From assembly GCA_004554665.1 (NCBI GenBank), contig SFKY01000062.1:1-15022 (forward strand): a stretch of 15,022 nt of DNA, written 5' to 3'. Below, one piece after another: positions 1-6,817 of the stretch; within the stretch, counting starts at the first letter, position 1, and the number at the start of each line of letters is the position of its first letter. A program made the translations under genes and the position numbers. Source of the DNA: Bacteroidales bacterium (GTDB lineage Bacteria > Bacteroidota > Bacteroidia > Bacteroidales > Bacteroidaceae). The notes below the pieces were generated by a model. That model was not told the origin of the DNA, did no database searches, and saw only the letters and a list, made by a program, of their open reading frames with translations.

Positions 1-375
1 GAACGGGAGGTCGTAGGAATCGTCTCCATACACTCCTTTTAAAAAAGCCGCAAACTCCTTGGAGTAGCGGGTTCCTTCAGCCTTCAGCTCATAAGAGTCG
101 GAGAAGTATCGATTATTCTGCTTGTCGTACCATTTGCGTCTTCTGACGATTAGATCAACACCTTTGTCGCGAATCGGGAAGTCACGTATGGTTACGGCTT
201 CACAGAACCCTTTGGATTCAATCTCTGGGTTCTCTTTATATTCTACCTTAACCGATTCGTCAAGATAGATGCGAATAAGGGAAGCCTCTTCTTCTACACG
301 TACTACTTCAAAATTTGTAAGTATCTCTGATGGTAGAATTAACTGTACCAATGCTAATAATCCTTGATTGTTCAT
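1..375 (-). CDS. ISAon1-family transposase N-terminal region protein (partial)
   Basis: An open frame of 125 codons runs from an ATG (complement of 373-375) off the left edge with no stop. The product begins MNNQGLLALVQLILPSEIL and contains ESKGF, a DFPIRDKGVDLIVRRRKW stretch and a GTRYSKEFAAFLK stretch. From memory this pattern fits the small first protein of ISAon1-type elements in Bacteroidetes, which precedes a separate DDE transposase. The catalytic part would lie to the left, outside the window, so completeness cannot be judged. Base composition is clearly more AT-rich than the metabolic genes to the right, which fits a mobile origin. A promoter-like TACCTTTG lies only four bases before the ATG. 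The family name rests on sequence memory, not on a search. Confidence 0.72.
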   Translation of the reverse strand, partial: MNNQGLLALVQLILPSEILTNFEVVRVEEEASLIRIYLDESVKVEYKENPEIESKGFCEAVTIRDFPIRDKGVDLIVRRRKWYDKQNNRYFSDSYELKAEGTRYSKEFAAFLKGVYGDDSYDLPF

Positions 376-471
376 GGCACAAAGGTATAAATTTTCTATA
401 GAATCAAAAAGCTTTCCCCCTAGATATATCGGGTGAGCCGAAGATTTCACGACAACTATATCTTATTTCAT

Positions 472-526
472 GACAACTGTGACAACCAAAACAACATCTT
501 CCACTATCTCGGTTGTCTGAGTTGTC
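472..526. repeat. Inverted repeat of GACAAC/GTTGTC motifs
   Basis: The left arm GACAACTGTGACAACC (472-487) and right arm GGTTGTCTGAGTTGTC (511-526) are reverse complements at 14 of 16 positions, with a 23-base loop. Each arm is itself a double GACAAC motif, and another GACAAC lies at about 451-456. It lies between the insertion-sequence gene and the 22-base tandem repeat. It could be an insertion-sequence end, an operator or a palindromic intergenic element. The sequence does not decide between these. Confidence 0.6.
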
Positions 527-542
527 GCGAGTAGCATATACA

Positions 543-678
543 GGTGGCAAAAGAGGCAGATAGAGACCGTACACCATCTGCGATACGGGCGTATTCCATT
601 TGCGATACGCTCGTACTCCATCTGCGATACGCCCGTACTCCATCTGCTGTACGGTCTCCATCAGCCTCCTTTGTCATG
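543..678. repeat. 22-bp tandem repeat framed by an inverted repeat
   Basis: Three full 22-base units lie at 574-595, 596-617 and 618-639, and a partial fourth starts at 640. They begin CCATCTGCGATACG or CCATTTGCGATACG, and each carries a small palindrome of the type ATACG-NN-CGTAT. The array is framed by perfect 11-base inverted arms, GAGACCGTACA at 563-573 and TGTACGGTCTC at 648-658. The pairing continues imperfectly outward to about 543 and 678. Short minus-strand frames across this block have a repetitive product and are not credible genes. Confidence 0.75.
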
Positions 679-794
679 AAGAAAAGGGGCTTCTGCGCCA
701 CAAGAAAGAGATAGGAAATGCAGACAAAATGAAAAAAATATCGGTACTTTGGTAAAAAAACGGCATTTAATGCTAATACTATCGAAAAAAGTGT

Positions 795-802
795 TACTTT
801 TG
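795..802 (+). promoter_or_regulatory. Candidate Bacteroidetes -7 box for the porin operon
   Basis: TACTTTTG matches the Bacteroidetes TAnnTTTG element and lies 54 bases before the chosen porin start at 857. No good TTTG -33 element is seen at the usual distance, so this is only a moderate candidate. Confidence 0.4.
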
Positions 803-856
803 TGAGGTTTTAAATAAAAATTGCATAAACAATCACATTTTACAGACAATCTATCG

Positions 857-1879
857 ATGAAAAGAGCCCTCTACTCGCTATGTGCAGTATTCTGCGCAAT
901 AGGCATGCAGGCACAGGATGCCCAACTGCTGAACCTGAAAGCAGAAGTGCGCGTAGACTACCAGCGCGAACACCTCGACGGCAGCACCTATGAGCCCAAC
1001 ACGGGATTCAAGGGAAAATACGTCAACATCCTCATGAACGGGGAAATCACGCCCCAGTTCTCGTATTCGTACCGCCAACGGTTGAACAAGGCACACAAGG
1101 ACCAAAGTTTTTTTGACGCTACAGACTGGGCGTATATCACCTACAAGCCCGATACCCACTGGAGCCTCTCAGGAGGCAAACAGGTAGTGGGCATAGGCGG
1201 TTTCGAGTACGACCGTGCGCCCATCAACCTGTATTTCTGCTCCGAGTTCTGGAACAACATACCGTGTTACCAACTGGGTGCCAGCGTCGCTTACAGCATC
1301 GGTCAGGGCAACGACCAACTGATGGCACAGGTCTGCCAGAGCCCGTGGCGCCTGTCTGAAGCCGACATGTATGCCTACAACCTGATGTGGATGGGCAACC
1401 ACGGCCGCTACAGCAGCCTCTGGTCGGCCAACCTGCTGGAGTATCTTCCGGGCAAGTATATCTTCTACTTAGCTTTGGGCAACCAACTGCAGCTGGGGGC
1501 CTCTACCCGTCTGCAGGTGGACCTGATGAACCGTGCCGTGAGCCACCACCCCATGCTGCTGAAAGACTGTTCGGTGATGGCGGAGCTTTCGCACCGCTGC
1601 CGCAAGGTAAACATGTTTTGCAAGATGACCTACGATGTGAACGCCACGGGGCAGGAGGGCGACTTCTGCGTGACAGACGGCACCGAGATGAAAAGCGTGG
1701 GTGCCGGAATCGAGTTTTTCCCGGCCAAGGGGACAGACGACGTGAGACTGCATGCCAACGCGGTGTACGCCTGGGGCAAGAACGGCAACGTGGACGGTAC
1801 GATGCTGCCCAAGCAGACCAGGGTGGACGTCGGTGTGACGTGGAGGATGAACCTATTGAGTTTTACCAACAAAAAATAA
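857..1879 (+). CDS. Outer-membrane porin, phosphate-selective porin O/P-like
   Basis: The 340-residue product starts with a classical signal peptide (MKRALYSLCAVFCAIGMQAQ), which is why ATG 857 is preferred over a TTG at 821 that would add 12 hydrophilic residues in front of it. The mature part is rich in alternating aromatic/polar strands typical of an outer-membrane beta-barrel. The segment GGKQVVGIGGFEYDRAP (residues 106-122) is like that of Bacteroidetes porins related to the phosphate-selective porin O/P family. The role is inferred to be passive or selective uptake of a small solute across the outer membrane; the substrate is unknown. The next gene starts nine bases after the stop and encodes an inner-membrane transporter, so the two probably act in series. 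A generic porin family is the main alternative. Confidence 0.72.
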   Translation: MKRALYSLCAVFCAIGMQAQDAQLLNLKAEVRVDYQREHLDGSTYEPNTGFKGKYVNILMNGEITPQFSYSYRQRLNKAHKDQSFFDATDWAYITYKPDTHWSLSGGKQVVGIGGFEYDRAPINLYFCSEFWNNIPCYQLGASVAYSIGQGNDQLMAQVCQSPWRLSEADMYAYNLMWMGNHGRYSSLWSANLLEYLPGKYIFYLALGNQLQLGASTRLQVDLMNRAVSHHPMLLKDCSVMAELSHRCRKVNMFCKMTYDVNATGQEGDFCVTDGTEMKSVGAGIEFFPAKGTDDVRLHANAVYAWGKNGNVDGTMLPKQTRVDVGVTWRMNLLSFTNKK

Positions 1880-1888
1880 GCTATCATC

Positions 1889-3031
1889 ATGAACAAGTCT
1901 AAGTTTAACATCATGCGGTTCATACCGAGCGGCATTCCCTGCCTGCTCATCGTGTTGCTCATCTTTACCTACATCGGCTCCGTGATGGGTGTGCCGCAAA
2001 TGCTCAATACGATTATGAAGACAGCGCACGACCTGCTGCTCAACACCGTGTTCTATCTGATGGGCATCTGCGTGGTCACCGGTGCCATCGGCAGGCTCTT
2101 CGTGGAGTTTGGCGTGGTCAAGCTGCTCGAAAACCTCCTTCGCCCCCTCATGCGGCCGCTCTTCAACCTGCCGGGTGTGGCTTCGCTCGGTGCTGTGATG
2201 ACTTTCCTGTCAGACAATCCGGCCATCATCTCGCTATCCCAAGACAAGCGATTCTGCAGTTATTTTAAGACGTATCAGTACATCTCCCTTACCAACTTCG
2301 GCACGGCTTTTGGCATGGGCCTGCTGGTCATAGTCTTCATGGTAGGCCACGGATTCTATGCCGAACCGTTTATCGGACTGGCAGGAGCCTGCTGCGGCTG
2401 TATCGTGTCGACCCGACTGATGCAGCACTTCGTCCTCAAGGTGCATCCTGAGTACGCCGAACAGACTGCCGGCAAGCAAGAAGAGCTCGCCGAGGAGGAG
2501 ACGGCCGTCAAGGAAGAGTCGCTCTTTATCCGTATCCTCAACTCGCTGCTCGACGGAGGCCGCACGGGTGTCGATGTAGGTATCGCCATCATCCCCGGTG
2601 TGCTCATCATCTCCACCTTTGTGATGATTCTCACTTTCGGCCCGTCGGCCGAAGGCTACACAGGCGGGGCCTACGAGGGCGTAGAACTGCTGCCCTGGCT
2701 GGCCAACAAGGCGGATGTGGTGTTCCATTACCTCTTCGGATTCAACGACCCGCATCTGGTGGCCTTCCCCATCACCGCCCTTGGTGCGGTGGGTGCCGCG
2801 CTGAGCCTCATCCCGAGTTTTGTCACGCAAGGCTGGGCCGACGGCAACGCCATCGCCGTGTTTACGGCCATCGGTATGTGCTGGAGTGGCTATCTCAGTA
2901 CCCACACCGCCATGCTCGACTCGTTAGGTTACCGTGAGCTCACCCCCAAGGCCATCGGCGCACACACCGTCGGTGGTATCGTGGCCGCCATCGTGGCCCA
3001 CTGGATCTACCTGCTCTACTGCCTGTTCTAA
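1889..3031 (+). CDS. Nucleoside-recognition (Gate) domain inner-membrane protein
   Basis: This 380-residue polytopic membrane protein has two Gate-like halves, about residues 48-180 and 228-345. They are joined by a charged hydrophilic linker (187-210, rich in Glu, Lys and Gln). Half one contains FLSDNPAIISL (106-116) and half two contains CWSGYLSTHTAMLDSLG (331-347), the sort of paired signatures seen in the spore-maturation SpmA/SpmB and nucleoside-recognition transporter group. It resembles the CD0519/CD1768-type membrane proteins, as far as memory allows. The ATG at 1889 follows the porin stop by nine bases, so the two are co-transcribed and probably translationally coupled. A role in moving a nucleoside-like or other small solute across the inner membrane is inferred. 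No substrate can be read from the sequence. Confidence 0.75.
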   Translation: MNKSKFNIMRFIPSGIPCLLIVLLIFTYIGSVMGVPQMLNTIMKTAHDLLLNTVFYLMGICVVTGAIGRLFVEFGVVKLLENLLRPLMRPLFNLPGVASLGAVMTFLSDNPAIISLSQDKRFCSYFKTYQYISLTNFGTAFGMGLLVIVFMVGHGFYAEPFIGLAGACCGCIVSTRLMQHFVLKVHPEYAEQTAGKQEELAEEETAVKEESLFIRILNSLLDGGRTGVDVGIAIIPGVLIISTFVMILTFGPSAEGYTGGAYEGVELLPWLANKADVVFHYLFGFNDPHLVAFPITALGAVGAALSLIPSFVTQGWADGNAIAVFTAIGMCWSGYLSTHTAMLDSLGYRELTPKAIGAHTVGGIVAAIVAHWIYLLYCLF

Positions 3032-3046
3032 AGACAAAGCATCCCA

Positions 3047-3229
3047 AAGCCCATAGGGCTACACCTTGAGTAACCACGGGCAACGCCCGTGGTGGCAGTA
3101 TACAGGCAGTGCAAAAGCCTGTAAGGCTGTACATGAGAACATAAGTATTGCCTTCCAGGCGAAATCTTTTGAAACTCCTTATCCCGAGGGCGATGCCCTC
3201 GGCTACTCATCGTACAGCCCTACGGGCTT
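3047..3229. repeat. Inverted pair of 46-bp palindromic (REP-like) repeats
   Basis: One copy lies at 3047-3092 and a second, on the opposite strand, at 3184-3229. They match at 35 of 46 positions. Each has two hairpins, AGCCC/GGGCT and a second one (ACCACGGGC-AAC-GCCCGTGGT in the left copy, CCGAGGGC-GAT-GCCCTCGG in the right). A partial third copy of the first hairpin (AGCCT-GTA-AGGCT) starts at 3115. Stem changes between copies are compensated on the other side. The element begins 15 bases after the Gate transporter stop. Small open frames across it arise from the palindromes and are not genes. Confidence 0.8.
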
Positions 3230-3411
3230 GTCGTACGCCTTGATACTTACCCTGTAAGACCAGCCCTATTCCCTTTCTATTGACAGTTTCTCCTTTTCGA
3301 GGAGCATTGGTCTTCGTCCAATAAAGCAAAAAGATGATTACAGAAACTCAACGCAGAAAACAAAAAATATGGTTAGTATCCCTCCTCCCACCAACTTTAC
3401 CGCCGATTTCC

Positions 3412-3442
3412 TTTTCTGCTTCAGGAAAAAAAGCTATATTTG
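3412..3442 (+). promoter_or_regulatory. Promoter of the sulfatase operon
   Basis: TATATTTG at 3435-3442 fits TAnnTTTG, and TTTT at 3412-3415 lies 19 bases upstream in the place of the TTTG element. Transcription would start near 3449. This supports the start at 3481 and argues against an upstream in-frame start at 3334, which would lie before the promoter. Confidence 0.6.
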
Positions 3443-3480
3443 CAATCTATCCATCCTATCTACATAAAACCAGAAAGCCT

Positions 3481-5019
3481 ATGGAACGAAAACACCTGCT
3501 ATGGCTGGCTGCAGGCATGACAAGCCTGTCACTCGCCGCACGGGCACAGCAATCGCAACGCCCCAATGTCATCATCATCTACGCCGACGACCTCGGATAC
3601 GGCGACCTGTCGTGCTATGGAGCCACCCGGGTATCGACTCCCCATATCGACCAGTTGGCTGCCGAGGGCTGTCGGTTTACCAATGCGCACGCCGTGGCCG
3701 CCACCAGCACGCCTTCACGCTACTCGCTGCTCACGGGTGAGTACTCTTGGCGACGCGAGGGAACCGACATCGCACGTGGAGATGCCGGCATGATCATCAG
3801 ACCTGAACAATACACGATGGCCGACCTCTTCCGCAACGCCGGTTATGCCACGGGAGCCTTTGGCAAATGGCACTTGGGACTGGGAGACAAGACCGGCAAG
3901 CAAGACTGGAATGCTCCGCTGCCTACCGGACTGGCGGATATCGGGTTCGACTACTCGTATATCATGGCCGCGACGGCAGACCGCGTGCCCTGCGTGTTTA
4001 TAGAGAACGGACAGGTGGCCAACTACGACCCCACGGCACCCATCACGGTAAGCTACGAGCATCCCATCGAGGGTGAACCTACCGGCAAGGAGCATCCCGA
4101 GCTCTGCTACAACCAGCAATCTGCCTTCGGGCACAACCAGGCCATCGTCAACGGCATCGGTCGTATCGGCTACATGAAGGGAGGCGGCCGCGCGCTGTGG
4201 AAAGACGAACATCTCGCAGACTCTATCGTAGACCACGCGCTCCGCTTTATCCGCCAGCACCGCAGCGAACCCTTCTTCATGTATCTTGCCACCAACGACA
4301 TCCACGTTCCACGCTTCCCGAGCGACCGATTCAGGGGCAAGAGCCCGATGGGCGTGAGAGGTGATGTAATCCTGCAGCTCGACTGGACCGTGGGAGAAGT
4401 GATGCGCGAACTGAAACGGCTCAAGCTGGACAACAACACGCTCATCGTCTTCAGCAGCGACAACGGTCCCGTGGTCAATGACGGCTATGCCGACCGCGCC
4501 GAGGAACTGCTGGGCGACCACAGTCCTGCCGGCCCGCTGCGTGGCAACAAGTACAGCGCCTTCGAGGGCGGTACACGGGTGCCCGTCATCGTGCGCTGGC
4601 CCGGCAAGGTGACCGCCGGACAAGAGTCGGGTGCCCTGCTCTCACAGATCGACCTGTTTGCCACCTTCGCCCACCTGCTCGGCGCGCGCATGCCTCATGG
4701 GGCAGCTCCCGACAGCCAGAATTCCGCCGACGCATGGACAGGAAAGGATTCACAAGGACGGGCTTGGGTGGTGGAGCAGGCGCTCAACCACACGCTGTCG
4801 CTGCGCACGCCACAGTGGAAGTATATCGAACCGTGTGCCAACCCTTATCCCTTCATGCAGTTGGAGAAAGTTGAGACCGGCTATGGTGACCGGCCGCAAC
4901 TCTACAAGGTAGACGACGACATACGCGAAAGCACCGATGTGGCCGAGCAGCATCCCTCTGTGGTCTTCGACCTGCAGAAACTGATGCGAGAGATACAGGG
5001 AAAACGACCCAAGAAGTAA
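3481..5019 (+). CDS. Exported Ser-type sulfatase (S1 family)
   Basis: The 512-residue enzyme begins with a signal peptide (MERKHLLWLAAGMTSLSLAARAQ) that lacks a lipobox cysteine, so it is probably periplasmic. It has the full type I sulfatase layout: metal-binding IIIYADDLGYGD (D36, D37), the maturation motif S76-T-P-S-R80 followed by YSLLTG, GKWHLG (127-132), and a C-terminal metal site SSDNGP (324-329), then RGNKYSAFEGGTRVPVIV. The nucleophile position is Ser, so activity should require the anaerobic radical-SAM sulfatase-maturating enzyme to convert it to formylglycine. That gene is not in the window. It hydrolyses a sulfate ester, probably on a glycan; the exact sugar and position are not readable. 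The first Met of the longer frame, at 3334, lies upstream of the likely promoter. A second sulfatase follows 50 bases downstream with no terminator between. Confidence 0.9.
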   Translation: MERKHLLWLAAGMTSLSLAARAQQSQRPNVIIIYADDLGYGDLSCYGATRVSTPHIDQLAAEGCRFTNAHAVAATSTPSRYSLLTGEYSWRREGTDIARGDAGMIIRPEQYTMADLFRNAGYATGAFGKWHLGLGDKTGKQDWNAPLPTGLADIGFDYSYIMAATADRVPCVFIENGQVANYDPTAPITVSYEHPIEGEPTGKEHPELCYNQQSAFGHNQAIVNGIGRIGYMKGGGRALWKDEHLADSIVDHALRFIRQHRSEPFFMYLATNDIHVPRFPSDRFRGKSPMGVRGDVILQLDWTVGEVMRELKRLKLDNNTLIVFSSDNGPVVNDGYADRAEELLGDHSPAGPLRGNKYSAFEGGTRVPVIVRWPGKVTAGQESGALLSQIDLFATFAHLLGARMPHGAAPDSQNSADAWTGKDSQGRAWVVEQALNHTLSLRTPQWKYIEPCANPYPFMQLEKVETGYGDRPQLYKVDDDIRESTDVAEQHPSVVFDLQKLMREIQGKRPKK

Positions 5020-5069
5020 CCCCCAACACCCTGCCACACGACAATGGCAGAGTGCCAACCTACCGAATC

Positions 5070-6593
5070 ATGCAACGAAACCTCATCCCCCTCCTCACGG
5101 CCGGCGTCGCCTGTCTTCCCTCGGTTGCCGAGGCACAGCGGCAGATGCCCAATATCATCTATATCATGTGCGACGACATGGGCTACGGCGACCTGGGCTG
5201 CTACGGACAGCCCTACATCCGCACACCTCACATCGACCGCATGGCGGCCGAGGGCATGCGCTTCACCCAAGCCTACGCCGGCTCGCCCGTGAGCGCCCCG
5301 TCGCGTGCCTGTCTGATGACGGGACAGCACGCGGGACACACGTTGGTGCGCGGCAACAAGGAATACTGGAGAGAGGCTGCCACCGTGATGTACGGCGACA
5401 ATGCCGACTACGCCGTGGTGGGCCAACATCCGTACGCCACAGACCACGTGATACTGCCCGAGATCATGAAGGACAACGGCTATGCCACCGCCCTTTTCGG
5501 CAAGTGGGCCGGGGGCTACGAGGGGTCGGCCTCTACGCCCGACAAGCGGGGTGTGGACGAGTTTTATGGATATATCTGCCAGTTTCAGGCACATCTCTAC
5601 TATCCCAATTTCCTCAACGAGTACAGCCGTGAGCGTGGCGACACCGCCGTGCGCCGCGTGGTGCTCACCAACAACATCCCCCACCCCATGTACGGCAAGG
5701 GCTACGAGCGGCGCAAGCAATACTCGGCCGACCTGATACACCGCAGGGCGATGCAATGGCTCGACAAGCAGCAGGCAGGGAAACCCTTCTTCGGCATGCT
5801 CACCTACACCCTGCCCCACGCCGAGCTCGCCCAGCCCGAGGATTCGATACTCACGGCCTACCAGAAGCAGTTTTTCACCGACAAGACATGGGGCGGCAGC
5901 GAGGGTTCACGCTACAATCCCGTGGTGCATACGCATGCCCAGTTTGCCGGCATGATTACCCGGCTCGACCAATATGTGGGCGAAATCCTGCAGCTGCTGA
6001 GAGACAAGGGGCTGGCCGACAACACGCTCGTGATATTCACCAGCGACAACGGACCCCATGAGGAGGGTGGTGCCGACCCCGAGTTTTTCGGGCGCGACGG
6101 CAAGCTCCGCGGCCTCAAGCGCCAGTGCTACGAGGGCGGTATCAGGGTGCCCTTCATCGCATGGTGGCCGCATCACGTCCCGTCGGGTACCACCTCCGAC
6201 CTGCCCTGTGCCTTTTACGACATCATGCCCACGTGCTGCGACTTGCTCGGCATCAAGAACTACATCCGCCGATACGGCCATCGGGACCGTGGAAAGACCG
6301 ATTGGTTCGACGGACTGTCCATCGCGCCCACGCTGCTCGGCCGCGGCACGCAGCAGCAACACGATTTCCTCTACTGGGAGTTTCATGAGACCGACCAGAT
6401 GGCGGTACGGATGGGCGACTGGAAGCTGGTGGTCATCCAAGGTGTGCCTCGCCTGTACCATCTCGCTACAGATATCCACGAAGACCACGACATAGCCGAC
6501 CGACATCCCGACATCGTGCGCCGTATGGTGGACATCATCTACCAGCAACACACCGACAATCCGCTCTTCAAGGTAACACTGCCGAAGCGGTAA
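5070..6593 (+). CDS. Second exported Ser-type sulfatase (S1 family)
   Basis: The 507-residue product starts at ATG 5070 with a signal peptide (MQRNLIPLLTAGVACLPSVAEAQ). A GTG at 5052 would only add six residues before it. Motifs in order are IIYIMCDDMGYGDLGCYG (D35, D36), the maturation motif S75-A-P-S-R79 followed by ACLMTG, GKWAGG (144-149) and TSDNGPH (324-330), then RGLKRQCYEGGIRVPFIAWWP. It is again a Ser-type enzyme needing an anaerobic maturase. It differs from the upstream sulfatase: the His of the usual GKWHLG is absent, and the 145-300 region is unlike that of its neighbour. The pair therefore probably acts on two different sulfate esters, possibly of one substrate. No SusC/SusD transporter or glycoside hydrolase is visible beside them. 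Sulfatase identity is firm and the substrate is unknown. Confidence 0.9.
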   Translation: MQRNLIPLLTAGVACLPSVAEAQRQMPNIIYIMCDDMGYGDLGCYGQPYIRTPHIDRMAAEGMRFTQAYAGSPVSAPSRACLMTGQHAGHTLVRGNKEYWREAATVMYGDNADYAVVGQHPYATDHVILPEIMKDNGYATALFGKWAGGYEGSASTPDKRGVDEFYGYICQFQAHLYYPNFLNEYSRERGDTAVRRVVLTNNIPHPMYGKGYERRKQYSADLIHRRAMQWLDKQQAGKPFFGMLTYTLPHAELAQPEDSILTAYQKQFFTDKTWGGSEGSRYNPVVHTHAQFAGMITRLDQYVGEILQLLRDKGLADNTLVIFTSDNGPHEEGGADPEFFGRDGKLRGLKRQCYEGGIRVPFIAWWPHHVPSGTTSDLPCAFYDIMPTCCDLLGIKNYIRRYGHRDRGKTDWFDGLSIAPTLLGRGTQQQHDFLYWEFHETDQMAVRMGDWKLVVIQGVPRLYHLATDIHEDHDIADRHPDIVRRMVDIIYQQHTDNPLFKVTLPKR

Positions 6594-6607
6594 CGGCAAA
6601 CAGCCAA

Positions 6608-6670
6608 CCTAAAGATGGCATTTAGGAGAGCTAAATGCGGCATTTAGCCCACCCAAACGCCATCTTTAGC
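6608..6670. repeat. Long hairpin of three 22-bp-spaced palindromic units
   Basis: Three 19-base units start exactly 22 bases apart (6608, 6630, 6652). The middle unit is a perfect palindrome, GCTAAATGC-G-GCATTTAGC. The outer two are reverse complements of each other, pairing at 16 of 18 positions from 6609-6626 to 6652-6669. The whole block can therefore fold as one long hairpin starting 15 bases after the sulfatase stop. It has no T-run, so it is not a standard terminator, but it may protect or define the 3' end. A related pair lies at 14548-14588. Confidence 0.75.
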
Positions 6671-6755
6671 TCGCCAAAGGCCACATAGAGCCCAACCGGC
6701 CGATATTACCCAATCAGAAAAAACGCCAAAAAAGTATAAATAAGCGGTCACTCCC

Positions 6756-6786
6756 ATTGCCACGTGCAAAACTTACACTATATTCG
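6756..6786 (+). promoter_or_regulatory. Candidate dfx promoter
   Basis: TATATTCG (6779-6786) is one base off TAnnTTTG. ATTG (6756-6759) lies 19 bases upstream in the place of the -33 TTTG. Transcription would start near 6793, about 25 bases before the dfx start. Confidence 0.45.
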
Positions 6787-6805
6787 CAGTGGATAACAAT
6801 TAGAG

Positions 6806-6812
6806 AAAGGAG
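6806..6812 (+). promoter_or_regulatory. Strong Shine-Dalgarno site of dfx
   Basis: AAAGGAG lies five bases before the ATG at 6818. Such a strong site is unusual for Bacteroidetes, which mostly start translation on A-rich unstructured leaders. It fixes the dfx start. Confidence 0.65.
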
Positions 6813-6817
6813 TTATT

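Noticed and set aside
404..661. Minus-strand frame of 85 codons with a repeated RIADGVRAY-type peptide
   Set aside because: The peptide repeat is just the 22-base tandem DNA repeat in translation. Two overlapping frames show the same, and the period is not a multiple of three.
543..678. CRISPR array
   Set aside because: The 22-base units are directly adjacent with no unique spacers, and no cas gene is near.
821..856. TTG start giving a 12-residue longer porin
   Set aside because: The extra residues are hydrophilic and would bury the signal peptide; ATG 857 begins a normal signal sequence.
3066..3257. Plus-strand frame of 63 codons after the Gate transporter gene
   Set aside because: It is made of the inverted 46-base palindromic repeats and starts inside one of them, so it is not a gene.
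3334..3480. Upstream ATG giving a 49-residue longer first sulfatase
   Set aside because: The extension lies over the likely promoter (3412-3442), and the signal peptide begins at 3481.
6788..6801. GTGGATAACAATTA resembles part of the lac operator
   Set aside because: Only about ten bases match, the host is unrelated, there is no LacI-type gene nearby and no symmetric half. It is most likely chance.
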